Assembly: GCA_022712335.1 (NCBI GenBank)
Contig: JALAGR010000014.1
Coordinates: 1-7,730 of the forward strand
Source: Pediococcus sp.
GTDB taxonomy: Bacteria; Bacillota; Bacilli; Lactobacillales; Lactobacillaceae
Length of the DNA stretch: 7,730 nt
Direction: 5' to 3'
In this document: positions 1-7,730 of the stretch, one piece after another
Position numbering within the stretch: the stretch's first letter is position 1
Layout of the letters: every line of letters starts with the position of its first letter
Position numbers and translations under genes: made by a program
Notes under the pieces: generated by a model
What the model saw: the letters and a program-made list of their open reading frames with translations, nothing else
Databases searched by the model: none
Told to the model about the DNA's origin: nothing

Positions 1-3000
1 TATCGATAATAGATATAGGTATTTCTCATTTACTGGCTTTCCTAAAATATTTTCTAGCGCTTGTCCATATAAATTAACCTGACCTTGATAATGATTAATA
101 ACACTTTCAATACCTTGTTCAGCACTACCTGGGAGCACAAAGTCCGTTTTATAATCTAATAAAATTACGCGGTCTTCAATCTCAAAATAAGCATCAATAA
201 TACCATGAATCAACACATCGTCATTGCATTTAACCGTTGGAAAGAGTCCTTTAGCTGGTAATAATAGTGAAAACGCTTCTTCACGATAGACATTTTCGGG
301 ATACTTCACCATCAGTTGACCCAAATCGCTATCAAAGAAATCCAATATTGTTGAAACGCGGATTCGTTTGGCAACTTGCTCGTCCAGTACTCGACTCATT
401 ACTAATTCACCAATTTTATCTTTGATAACTGCTTCGTTTATTGGTTGCTTTAGATTTAGTTGCTGCAAAATCAAATGAGTCGCCGTTCCAACTTCAGTTG
501 CTTTAGGCTTAGTTGCTTCATTCATAAATCGTGGCGTCGCCAAGCTTTCGGTTACAAATCGATTTTGCGGTTTAATTCGCTGATCAACATCAACCTCACT
601 AAAGTTCAATTCAAATTTATCCGGATCATCGAAGACCCGTTTAATCTCAGAAACAGATTGATAGGCAGTTGTTTGTGTTGCAGCTTCATCTTGGTACTTG
701 AAGTTCAGGATTTGCTTAATTTCGTCGATATCCGAAACGTCATTAGCAATATCGACTTGATGTAATTCTGGATTTTTGTCATTGCTTAGTGCAGTTAACT
801 CCTGCTTGCTCATCAAATCTGTACTATTAATTACCCTTAGTTCAACGTCCGGAATCAACTCACCATGCAATTGACGTGCAACGTAATCTGGATATTGTTT
901 AGCTACTGACGGTGTTCGCATAATCGCCATCCCGATCCAATCGAGGAAATTACTTACTTTAGATCTTGATTCAGCGCTGATTAGCATCCCGTCTGTATCT
1001 GCAGCATTACCCCATTTATTAAGGGTGTCATCTGCTGATTTGACCGCTCCAGTAATGATTAGCTTCTGTTGAGCACGTGTTAATGCAACATAAAGTACTC
1101 GTAATTTTTCAGCTAAAGCTTTCTTTTTCTTAATCGAGATAATCCAATTTTTTTGAATTGTATCGATTTCTAAACGATGAATAAAATCTTTTAATGTAAT
1201 TCCCATCCCTGCATCACGGTCTAGTACATAACGTCCTTTTTCGTCCATGGTGTTAAAGCCATGTTCAGCATCAATAAGAAATACAATCGGGAATTCTAAT
1301 CCTTTACTACCGTGAATTGTCATTAACTTCACAGCTTCAACGTCTGTAATCACTGGATTTTCAGCTAAATCTTTATTTTTATCACGCATTTTTTCAACAA
1401 ACCGAACGAATTGGAAGAGTCCTTTAAAGCTTGATTCCTCATATCCTTTAGCTCGATCGTATAACGCATGAAGATTATTTTGACGCTGCGGACCATCGGG
1501 CATACCACCTACATAATCTAAATACCCTGTCTCCTCATAAATTGCCCATAAAAGGTCAACTAAGGTTGATTGCTGGGCGAGTTTACTAAACTCCTGTAAT
1601 TGTTCTATAAAGTGGCTTATTTTCTCTTTTAACTTCACTTGAAATGCACTACTAGTATCTAGTTCAAACTCATTTAAGAAATGCAGCAACGCTTCAAAAT
1701 AATGTCCATTTTTCTTCCCAATCCGTAGAAAAGCCAATTCATTTTCTTTTAATCCTACAATTGGTGATCTAAGCACCGCAGCTAGTGGAATATCTTGGTA
1801 CGGATTATCTATAATTTTTAGCAATGCCATCATGATTGAAACTTCTGTTGTTTGGAAATAATCTTGGGCATTATTAACTTGAATCGGAATTCCATATTTT
1901 TTGAACGTATCAACAATTTCAAGGTTATTTCCACCAGTGGAATGTAGCAACGCAATATCACTATATTTTAGTGGTCGCATTTCCTTTGCATCACGATCGT
2001 AAACTTCAGTATGATCATCAAAAAGTTTTTGAATTCGTTGAGCAATCATCTGCAATTGACCATCGTTTTTATTAGAAATGATCGCGTTGTTTTGACCATC
2101 GTCTAGCTCTGTTTGGCTATCATCATAAATCAAAACTTCAGTATTATTCTGAACTTCATCTGGATAATATTTAGCACCAAATTGTAGTTGCGCATCATCA
2201 TCATACTCAATTTCCCCAACTTCAGTATCCATCACCTGGTTGAAAATTAAGTTGGTAAAGTCGTCAACATTACGCATTGAGCGGAAATTTTCCGCCAAAA
2301 TAATTCTTTCATCTGGTTGATCTTCATTCTTAAATTGATCATTTTTCCCAATAAATAGACTTGGATCTGCCATTCGAAAAGCATAAATTGACTGTTTAAC
2401 ATCCCCCACCATGAACATATTACCTGGTTCTGGTCGAGCAACTGAAGTTAAAATTGTTTCTTGAAGTGGATTAATATCCTGATACTCATCAACAATGACT
2501 TCATTGAATTTCTGCTGGAATCCTCGCCGAATTGCATGACCTTCATCAGAATCATTTAACACAATTTGTAAGGCAAAATGCTCTAAGTCACTAAAATCCA
2601 AAGAACGACGAGTTAATTTCTCTTGTAAAAAACGCTCCGCAAACTGATTTTGAACTTCAATCAACTTCATCATTAAATCATGTGCATCTTTAAAAATTGT
2701 AATCATCTGTTCGTTAGCTAGCTTAAAGTAGCTATCTACTAATGCATTAAATTCGTCTTTAAAATCGTTTCGGATCGTTTTAGCGTATGCGTTGAACTCT
2801 TTGACTTCCTCTTTCTTGCCCCGAGGCAATTGAGCAAATTTCATATTGTTCATCGCTTGTTGCAAGTCATCCCAGCTACCATTGGAACTCTTATCGATAA
2901 TCGACTTTAATTCATTAACTTCATTTTGAAAATTATCAGCTGCTTTTTTTAGTGGTTCTCCACCATTAATTGCCCACTCCGTAATTTCTGAGTCCTTTTG

Positions 3001-3687
3001 ATAAATCCTAATTAACTTTGTTTTTACTTCTGCTAAAATTCGCTGAATAAATTCCATATCCATCACATTATCGGACTGAATTTCATAATTTTTGGCAATT
3101 TTTTGTAACCATGCTTTTGGATCCGGATTGGCATTAGAGAATTCAAACAATTCCAAAATAAGTTCTTGTAGTCCATCATCCGAACGATCACTAGAGAAAT
3201 TACGAGTCAGACGAGCAAATTTTTCATCCTCATCTTTTTCATATAGTTCCTCTCGCAGATCAGCCCAAACGCTTTCTCGTAGTAGTTCGCTTTCCGTAGG
3301 GTCCATAATTCTAAATGCAGGGTCCAAATCAATGATGTAATAATAATTTCTGATTATCGACATACAAAACGCATGCAGCGTACTAATATTCGCGTTATTC
3401 AACTTATTCAGTTGCATTGACAGATGGTTCTGAAGTTCAGCATCGTTCACTTCATTGATTTTCTTAACGATTGCTGCTCGGATACGTTCCTTCATTTCAC
3501 TTGCCGCAGCTTCAGTAAAAGTCACTACCAAAAGTCGGTCAACGTCTTCACCGTTAATAATTTTTTGAATTACACGTTCAACTAAGACCGACGTTTTACC
3601 AGATCCCGCAGATGCAGAAACTAAGATATTATGGCCGGAACTATTAATTGCTTGTTTTTGACTGGGAGTATATTCTCTAGCTGCCAT
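1..3687 (-). CDS. rexA: ATP-dependent helicase/nuclease subunit A, RexA (AddA family), C-terminus cut by window edge
   Basis: This is the motor and first nuclease subunit of the RexAB (AddAB) complex. It unwinds and resects double-strand DNA ends in the cytoplasm for RecA loading. Translation is open for 1229 codons from ATG 3687-3685 to the left edge. Helicase motifs seen in order: Q-motif region YTPSQKQA (6-13); Walker A AGSGKT (27-32, K31); TFTEAAASEM (motif Ia); LDFSDLEHF (363-371); Walker B VDEYQD (399-404); GDVKQSIYAFR (428-438); ENFRS around R469; GPQRQNN near 735; TIHGSKGLEF (790-799); VALTRAQQK (867-875, R871). QSVSEIKR (1010-1017) leads into the RecB-type nuclease: H1071, D1165, D1178-Y-K1180, and Q1203 with Y1207. 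B. subtilis AddA is about 1232 residues, and the last visible residues, KYLYLLSI, resemble the family C-terminus, so little is missing. By family knowledge this nuclease cuts the 3'-ending strand. The start is fixed by conserved MAAREYTPSQ and a Shine-Dalgarno sequence inside rexB. No frameshift was seen. Confidence 0.97.
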   Translation of the reverse strand, partial: MAAREYTPSQKQAINSSGHNILVSASAGSGKTSVLVERVIQKIINGEDVDRLLVVTFTEAAASEMKERIRAAIVKKINEVNDAELQNHLSMQLNKLNNANISTLHAFCMSIIRNYYYIIDLDPAFRIMDPTESELLRESVWADLREELYEKDEDEKFARLTRNFSSDRSDDGLQELILELFEFSNANPDPKAWLQKIAKNYEIQSDNVMDMEFIQRILAEVKTKLIRIYQKDSEITEWAINGGEPLKKAADNFQNEVNELKSIIDKSSNGSWDDLQQAMNNMKFAQLPRGKKEEVKEFNAYAKTIRNDFKDEFNALVDSYFKLANEQMITIFKDAHDLMMKLIEVQNQFAERFLQEKLTRRSLDFSDLEHFALQIVLNDSDEGHAIRRGFQQKFNEVIVDEYQDINPLQETILTSVARPEPGNMFMVGDVKQSIYAFRMADPSLFIGKNDQFKNEDQPDERIILAENFRSMRNVDDFTNLIFNQVMDTEVGEIEYDDDAQLQFGAKYYPDEVQNNTEVLIYDDSQTELDDGQNNAIISNKNDGQLQMIAQRIQKLFDDHTEVYDRDAKEMRPLKYSDIALLHSTGGNNLEIVDTFKKYGIPIQVNNAQDYFQTTEVSIMMALLKIIDNPYQDIPLAAVLRSPIVGLKENELAFLRIGKKNGHYFEALLHFLNEFELDTSSAFQVKLKEKISHFIEQLQEFSKLAQQSTLVDLLWAIYEETGYLDYVGGMPDGPQRQNNLHALYDRAKGYEESSFKGLFQFVRFVEKMRDKNKDLAENPVITDVEAVKLMTIHGSKGLEFPIVFLIDAEHGFNTMDEKGRYVLDRDAGMGITLKDFIHRLEIDTIQKNWIISIKKKKALAEKLRVLYVALTRAQQKLIITGAVKSADDTLNKWGNAADTDGMLISAESRSKVSNFLDWIGMAIMRTPSVAKQYPDYVARQLHGELIPDVELRVINSTDLMSKQELTALSNDKNPELHQVDIANDVSDIDEIKQILNFKYQDEAATQTTAYQSVSEIKRVFDDPDKFELNFSEVDVDQRIKPQNRFVTESLATPRFMNEATKPKATEVGTATHLILQQLNLKQPINEAVIKDKIGELVMSRVLDEQVAKRIRVSTILDFFDSDLGQLMVKYPENVYREEAFSLLLPAKGLFPTVKCNDDVLIHGIIDAYFEIEDRVILLDYKTDFVLPGSAEQGIESVINHYQGQVNLYGQALENILGKPVNEKYLYLLSI

Positions 3688-3689
3688 TA
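3685..3689 (-). other. rexB stop / rexA start overlap (TAATG)
   Basis: The rexB stop TAA (3689-3687) and the rexA start ATG (3687-3685) share one base, giving TAATG. Such overlaps allow termination-reinitiation and help keep the two subunits of an obligate heterodimer in balanced amounts. The overlap is seen directly; coupling is inferred. Confidence 0.9.
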
Positions 3690-6600
3690 TTTTTCTTGTT
3701 CCTCCTCAATTTGTTTTAGCACTTCATCTTTGTCTAACTTTTTAAGCATGCGATAGTTATTTTCTGGTAGCATCGCATCAAACTGCATAATTTCTTTATA
3801 TGGTGAATATTCCATCACCGTCTTTCGATTTGGCCATTGAACTGGATTCAAATCTAGCTCTCCTTCAAAAATACGTTTTCCAGCTTCACGCACTTTCAAC
3901 TCTGCATGTTTAATCAAATTCTGAAGTTCAGCTTCACTTAAAATACTATTTTGACTGGTTTTACTTAGAGCGCCTTTAGTTGTAAATGCAATTGGAAATA
4001 CATCGGATTTTCTTGTATCTTCAACAGTTTTATCAATCTCTTTTAGTAATTCTTCGTCATTCAATAGAAACCCATTTAACGAGAACTTTTTAAATAGACT
4101 TTGACTAAGTTGATCAGGATCATTTTCTTTCCATTCTTTAGATTTTAATAATGGATCTTGGAAAATCATGTATAACGCACTAGAAATTTTAGCTTCGGTT
4201 CCTGGATCAATTTGGTCACGATTTTGTTGTACAACATCGAGATACATCAACATTTGCATCGCTAATCCGTAATAGGCGTCCGTGAAATCAAACTTACGAT
4301 TACTAGACTTATAATCGACAATTCCTAAATATTCTTCGTCTCCGATTTCAACTTTGTCAATTCGATCGATTTTTCCACGTACATTAATTGCCTTGTTTCC
4401 ATCCACTTTGAAGTTCAAAGCTGGCAATCCTGTTTGCGACCCAATTTGGCCAAATAGTTGTTCGGATGCAATTGGTCGCATTCGTGTACGCGCTAATTGT
4501 TTAAAGATAGCCTCGACCATCGCACGTACAGTATGATCAAGCTGCTTACGCAAATATCCCATACGATACGTACCGTTAAACTGCTCAAATTGTTGCTCTT
4601 GTTCCATTTGTTGCACTAACTGCTTAGCAACTTGATCAATCTGGTCTTGATTAACTTCATTGAAGTTCAAATTATCCGCCGTAATCATTTTGATTAACTT
4701 GTCCATTGCCGCATGGAAGTACTGCCCTGTATCTGCTGGACTTAAATCCGACGTTTCTCGTTCTTGCAGTTTCAATCCATATTTTAAGAAGTATGAATAC
4801 TCATTTCGATAAAATTCTTCTAGTTTCGATACTGAAGCATAAATCGTATCCCCATAAAGACCTTCTACGATTTTTGGTGTTAATTTTTCAGGGATATTTT
4901 TGTACTTCAAACTACTTAATAATTGATCCGTTAATGTGCTTAGCTCACTATTTTTCAAGAGCGTATAAATTATGTTCCATCGCACATCAGCCTCTTGTTT
5001 TTCTTCATTCATTGCTCGTGCATATTGGATTAAATGGCTTAGCGTACTTCGCTTTGAGCCGATAAATGGTTCAATAATTGGTAATTCAACAGTAGGTCGA
5101 CTTGGTAATGTTTGAACTTCAATTCCAAAATGTTCCTTGATTCGTTCAACGTATGGCGACAACTTAAAGTCCGCTCCATCATTTCCGCTTCTTGGATATG
5201 AAAAAATTAGTTCATCTGCGCCAATCATAAAAGTTAAATAATTCAAATATGGTTCTTGTCGCATTTGTCGTTCATTACTAATGCTCAAAAATTGTTCATC
5301 GTTTAAAAATGGATCAATCTGACTTTTACCGTCCTGATTCAAGAAATCATTATCTTGAATTTGTTCAGGCATTGCCCGATCAGTAGCACCCATGATAAAT
5401 ACAATTTTACGATCGACCATCTGAACCATTCCGCTTTCAGAAACAAGTATCTGATCCAACGTTGATGGGATCTGAGAATAAGTTGCGCCTTCAAAGCCAG
5501 CATTTAAAAGCCCCATAAAGTTGGTCGAATCAAATGGCTGGTCCCCTAAAATATCAACAAATTCATCTAACATTTGGACAAAAGTTTCCCATGTTTGTTC
5601 TGGCTCAGCTGCTTTGGCTAATTGTCCTTCTTCAATCCACTGATCTCTCCAATGTAACAAACATTGATCAATGCGGTTTTTAATCAAGAAATCATACAAT
5701 GCTTTGGCCGCCTCAACTCCGTTTGTCGCAGTTGAAAGCTGATTAAAAAATGGTGTAACTGTATCAGCCACATAGTTTTTTACTATATTAATTCGTTGGT
5801 TAATTTCACGTTCTTCGTCCGTTTGCTTTTCTTCATCAATATCATTAAAGCGACTGTATTTCCAATCCTGTTTTTGTAGCCATTGCTTGCCATAAATCCC
5901 CTGTTTTAATACATAATTTTCTGTAATATGGACACTCTTTAGGAAATCAACACCATAGGGATCTTCTTCCGCCTCTGGATATAATAACCCCGTCTTTAAT
6001 AAGCGCATCACATCTTCATATCGAAAATGGCGTGCGTTGATATCGAACAACGCATTAATCAGTTCTAGCAACGGATGATCTTTCATCGCAATCTGAAGAT
6101 CATAAAAAATCGGTAGTTCAATTTGCTCAAAAATAGGCTTAATAATGGTTGAATAGTCACTTAAATGACGAGTCAAAATTGAAAAGTCAGAAAATTTCAA
6201 ACTAGCATCTTGAGCCATTTTTTGGCGGATTAAAGTTGCCACATGCTCTACTTCAGCATAACGACTATTTGATTGAAATACGCTAATGCAAGCATTCGAG
6301 TCCTGTTTATTATTGCTTAACTTTCCTTCAGTTGAGTCAATCCAGTATTTTTCTAGTTTTTGAATGTCTTGGTTGACGCGCACATGATCCAAACGAAGTG
6401 GTGCTTCCCTCTTAATGCCGTTTTCATGAGCCCATGCATCGATTTTGAAAACTATTTTTTCGTTTTCAAAAAACAAACTATTTTCTGAAACATTTTCATG
6501 GGTTGGAAATTGATCCATTACTAAATCAATTACTACATTCCCGTTAGACTTCATTAATGCTTGGATTAGGCAGAGTTCTTCAGCTGTAAAATTAGAAAAT

Positions 6601-7241
6601 CCACTAATAATAAAGCTTTGCCCGCTTAAATCCATTTTGCCCAACTCATCTGTCAACGTTCGAGTAATGTCACTTGCATCGATAAAACGGCTTTGGACCT
6701 CTTCTTCGTATGCACTGTAAATAATACTAAGATCGTGCAATTTCGCTCTGATGTCCATTCCAGTCTCAGAATTCTCAGCAATTTTTTCAACAATTTGATT
6801 TAACTCATCTGGTCCAACATTTCCTTGCTTAAATTCAGTTAACTGTCGCGCTATTTTTTGAACCAATCCTAATTGAGCATCAATATTATGAAATAAAATC
6901 AATTCATCTTGATGCTCTAAAATTACTCGGTACAATAACATGTTGGAACTGGAACTCGTGATTCTTGGATATTGATAAATACTACTGTTTCGCAAGAAAA
7001 ACCATGCTAATCGGCTAATCGAAAGAATTTGAACATCTTTTTCAGCAAAAAGATGCCCTTTTACATCTTTCTTTTTGCGTAATTTTTGTAATAACTGAAT
7101 TTCAGATTGAAATTTAATATGGTTGGGAACCAAATAGTACACTGGCTTATGTGCATTATTTTGCTGAAGTTCAATCACCTTATCGGCAATTCCTTCCAGA
7201 TGATCAATGCTTGCTGGTCCATACATAAATTGAAGTGGCAT
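3687..7241 (-). CDS. rexB: ATP-dependent helicase/nuclease subunit B, RexB (AddB type 2), complete
   Basis: This is the partner subunit of RexA, 1184 residues, close to the usual size (B. subtilis AddB is about 1166). In the family it is a helicase-fold scaffold, thought to scan for Chi, fused to a RecB-type nuclease that cuts the 5'-ending strand. The N-terminus aligns with AddB, but the Walker A site is lost: YGPASIDH (7-14) stands where AddB has GxSGSGKT. LVPNHIKFQSE follows as in the family. The inactive helicase body shows RYAEVEHVA (from 327), GATDRAMP (618-625) and SYPRSGNDG (from 681). Nuclease residues are complete: H843, D959 in GKIDRID, D976-Y-K978, and Q996 with Y1000. All four iron-sulfur cysteines of AddB are replaced (N813, M1143, S1146, M1152), and only three cysteines occur in the whole protein, none in the nuclease region. 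The ATG at 7241 has TAGGAG five bases upstream. The C-terminal IEEEQEK carries the rexA ribosome binding site. No frameshift or truncation was seen. Confidence 0.97.
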   Translation of the reverse strand: MPLQFMYGPASIDHLEGIADKVIELQQNNAHKPVYYLVPNHIKFQSEIQLLQKLRKKKDVKGHLFAEKDVQILSISRLAWFFLRNSSIYQYPRITSSSSNMLLYRVILEHQDELILFHNIDAQLGLVQKIARQLTEFKQGNVGPDELNQIVEKIAENSETGMDIRAKLHDLSIIYSAYEEEVQSRFIDASDITRTLTDELGKMDLSGQSFIISGFSNFTAEELCLIQALMKSNGNVVIDLVMDQFPTHENVSENSLFFENEKIVFKIDAWAHENGIKREAPLRLDHVRVNQDIQKLEKYWIDSTEGKLSNNKQDSNACISVFQSNSRYAEVEHVATLIRQKMAQDASLKFSDFSILTRHLSDYSTIIKPIFEQIELPIFYDLQIAMKDHPLLELINALFDINARHFRYEDVMRLLKTGLLYPEAEEDPYGVDFLKSVHITENYVLKQGIYGKQWLQKQDWKYSRFNDIDEEKQTDEEREINQRINIVKNYVADTVTPFFNQLSTATNGVEAAKALYDFLIKNRIDQCLLHWRDQWIEEGQLAKAAEPEQTWETFVQMLDEFVDILGDQPFDSTNFMGLLNAGFEGATYSQIPSTLDQILVSESGMVQMVDRKIVFIMGATDRAMPEQIQDNDFLNQDGKSQIDPFLNDEQFLSISNERQMRQEPYLNYLTFMIGADELIFSYPRSGNDGADFKLSPYVERIKEHFGIEVQTLPSRPTVELPIIEPFIGSKRSTLSHLIQYARAMNEEKQEADVRWNIIYTLLKNSELSTLTDQLLSSLKYKNIPEKLTPKIVEGLYGDTIYASVSKLEEFYRNEYSYFLKYGLKLQERETSDLSPADTGQYFHAAMDKLIKMITADNLNFNEVNQDQIDQVAKQLVQQMEQEQQFEQFNGTYRMGYLRKQLDHTVRAMVEAIFKQLARTRMRPIASEQLFGQIGSQTGLPALNFKVDGNKAINVRGKIDRIDKVEIGDEEYLGIVDYKSSNRKFDFTDAYYGLAMQMLMYLDVVQQNRDQIDPGTEAKISSALYMIFQDPLLKSKEWKENDPDQLSQSLFKKFSLNGFLLNDEELLKEIDKTVEDTRKSDVFPIAFTTKGALSKTSQNSILSEAELQNLIKHAELKVREAGKRIFEGELDLNPVQWPNRKTVMEYSPYKEIMQFDAMLPENNYRMLKKLDKDEVLKQIEEEQEK
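3701..3707 (-). promoter_or_regulatory. rexA ribosome binding site inside the end of rexB
   Basis: The minus strand reads GAGGAGG, a near-perfect Shine-Dalgarno sequence, 13 bases before the rexA ATG at 3687. It lies within the codons for the glutamate-rich C-terminal tail of RexB (IEEEQEK). The spacing is slightly long but workable. No other ATG or GTG nearby fits the conserved N-terminus of AddA proteins better. Confidence 0.8.
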
Positions 7242-7246
7242 AATTT

Positions 7247-7252
7247 CTCCTA
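7247..7252 (-). promoter_or_regulatory. rexB ribosome binding site overlapping the upstream stop codon
   Basis: On the minus strand the sequence reads TAGGAG, then five bases, then the rexB ATG at 7241. The TAG is the stop codon of the upstream NAD(P)-binding protein gene, so ribosomes ending there terminate directly on the rexB Shine-Dalgarno sequence. This supports the ATG at 7241 as the start and suggests a shared transcript with translational coupling. Confidence 0.8.
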
Positions 7253-7730
7253 TCTTTTACTGGAAATTCCAATCGACTGATTAATATAGTTATTTGTAAC
7301 AATTGCTTCTAAAACAGCTTGTCCAAGGGCATCTTCGCTAATTTTTGCATCTGTAATTTGTTGTCCCTCTGCTATGATATCGAACCCGTCTTCTTGAACT
7401 TCATTTTGAACTTCAACCGGACGTAAAATCGTATATGGAAGCTCAGTCTCATCAACTAATTTAGCTACATACTTAACTTCTAAAAGTAGTTCTTTTAAGT
7501 CCTGAACTTCAAGCCATTGAGGATCAATTTCATTATCCATCCCTGCCGTCGCTAAGAATACAATTTTATTTACCTTAATCGTTCCGTTTTCAATTTGATC
7601 AACGATAACTTCAAATTCTTCATCCATTCCAATATGAAGCAAGTCAACATACATCACGTCATAACTACCATCGACTATTTTTTCGGCTTGAGTACTCTCA
7701 CTTATAATTACTGAAAAATCTGGTTTTTGA
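7250..7730 (-). CDS. NmrA-like / atypical SDR NAD(P)-binding protein, N-terminus outside window
   Basis: The frame is open from the right edge to TAG at 7252-7250, giving about 160 residues of what is probably a protein of a little over 200. The match is to NAD(P)-binding, NmrA-like atypical short-chain dehydrogenases (NAD_binding_10 type). A beta-strand segment, VNKIVFLATAGMDNE, sits where the family has 'rvVyvSsaG'. It is followed by a helix with KYVAKLVDE and the hallmark LPYTILRP (7441-7418), then by ISEDALGQAVLEAI, the usual 'srdDvA..iv.aL' region. The glycine-rich nucleotide-binding motif would lie upstream and cannot be checked. Substrate and reaction are unknown. GTG 7657 and ATG 7654 are possible starts, but related-looking sequence continues upstream in frame (PDFSVIISES, VDGSYDV), so I take the gene as cut by the edge. 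It ends 8 bases before rexB and is probably cotranscribed with it. The family call is fairly sure; the function is not. Confidence 0.75.
   Translation of the reverse strand, partial: QKPDFSVIISESTQAEKIVDGSYDVMYVDLLHIGMDEEFEVIVDQIENGTIKVNKIVFLATAGMDNEIDPQWLEVQDLKELLLEVKYVAKLVDETELPYTILRPVEVQNEVQEDGFDIIAEGQQITDAKISEDALGQAVLEAIVTNNYINQSIGISSKR

Noticed and set aside
460..765. Open frame of 101 codons on the plus strand
   Set aside because: It is antisense to the rexA nuclease region, where the rexA frame carries the conserved QSVSEIKR and GTATH motifs. It has a low-quality composition and no family resemblance.
2247..2441. Open frame of 64 codons on the minus strand
   Set aside because: It is out of frame within rexA across helicase motifs III and IV (GDVKQSIYAFR, ENFRS), which are clearly encoded in the rexA frame.
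3092..3340. Serine-rich open frame of 82 codons on the plus strand
   Set aside because: The serine richness is the antisense reading of acidic, charged RexA codons; there is no start context or family match.
3428..3932. A 14-base identical repeat (3428-3441 and 3919-3932)
   Set aside because: Both copies encode Ala-Glu-Leu-Gln-Asn in their own genes with the same codons. Shared amino acids and codon bias explain this better than a functional repeat.
4354..4536. Open frame of 60 codons on the plus strand
   Set aside because: It is antisense to the RexB nuclease domain around the catalytic D959 and has no independent support.
4706..5065. Open frame of 119 codons on the plus strand
   Set aside because: It lies entirely inside rexB on the opposite strand, has no ribosome binding site or recognisable family, and rexB is conserved throughout this stretch.
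1..7730. Possible Chi sites that RexAB could recognise
   Set aside because: Reading by eye, I found no Lactococcus-type GCGCGTG on either strand. Short B. subtilis-type AGCGG (for example 2280-2284) is too frequent by chance to interpret. The Chi sequence of this organism is unknown, and whole-genome motif skew would be needed.
1..7730. An undescribed defence or accessory system
   Set aside because: All sequence is accounted for by a conserved housekeeping recombination operon and one dehydrogenase-like gene. There are no transfer signs, unusual repeats, or orphan genes.

Overview
The window is a single block of three tightly packed minus-strand genes from a low-GC Gram-positive bacterium, most likely a member of the Lactobacillaceae or a close lactic acid bacterium. 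The evidence is the AT-rich composition (mid-to-upper 30s % GC by eye), strong AGGAGG-type ribosome binding sites, and a RexB of the lactic-acid-bacterial kind, with no Walker A motif and no iron-sulfur cysteines. Genus and species cannot be settled from the sequence alone.

In the direction of transcription (right to left) the genes are as follows. (1) At 7730-7250 lies the 3' part of a gene for an NmrA-like/atypical short-chain dehydrogenase-type NAD(P)-binding protein; its start lies beyond the right edge. (2) At 7241-3687 is complete rexB (AddB family, 1184 residues). (3) At 3687-1 is rexA (AddA family), with 1229 codons visible and probably only a few C-terminal residues missing beyond the left edge. 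The first gap is 8 bases, with the upstream stop codon built into the rexB Shine-Dalgarno sequence. The second junction is a one-base TAATG overlap. The three genes therefore look like one transcription unit, with rexB and rexA translationally coupled.

RexA and RexB together form the AddAB/RexAB helicase-nuclease. This complex processes double-strand DNA ends for RecA-dependent repair and degrades linear foreign DNA; it is the functional counterpart of RecBCD. RexA supplies the SF1A helicase motor and one RecB-type nuclease domain. RexB supplies a helicase-like scaffold without a working ATP site and a second nuclease domain. All catalytic residues that could be checked in both nuclease domains and in the RexA motor are present, so the complex looks functional.

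The window is essentially all coding. There is no non-coding stretch over 10 bases, no RNA gene, no mobile element, no CRISPR array, and no visible promoter or terminator; those of the operon must lie outside. I found no sign of an undescribed system. The points worth a second look are the position-by-position replacement of all four iron-sulfur cysteines in RexB and the linkage of a dehydrogenase-like gene to rexBA.
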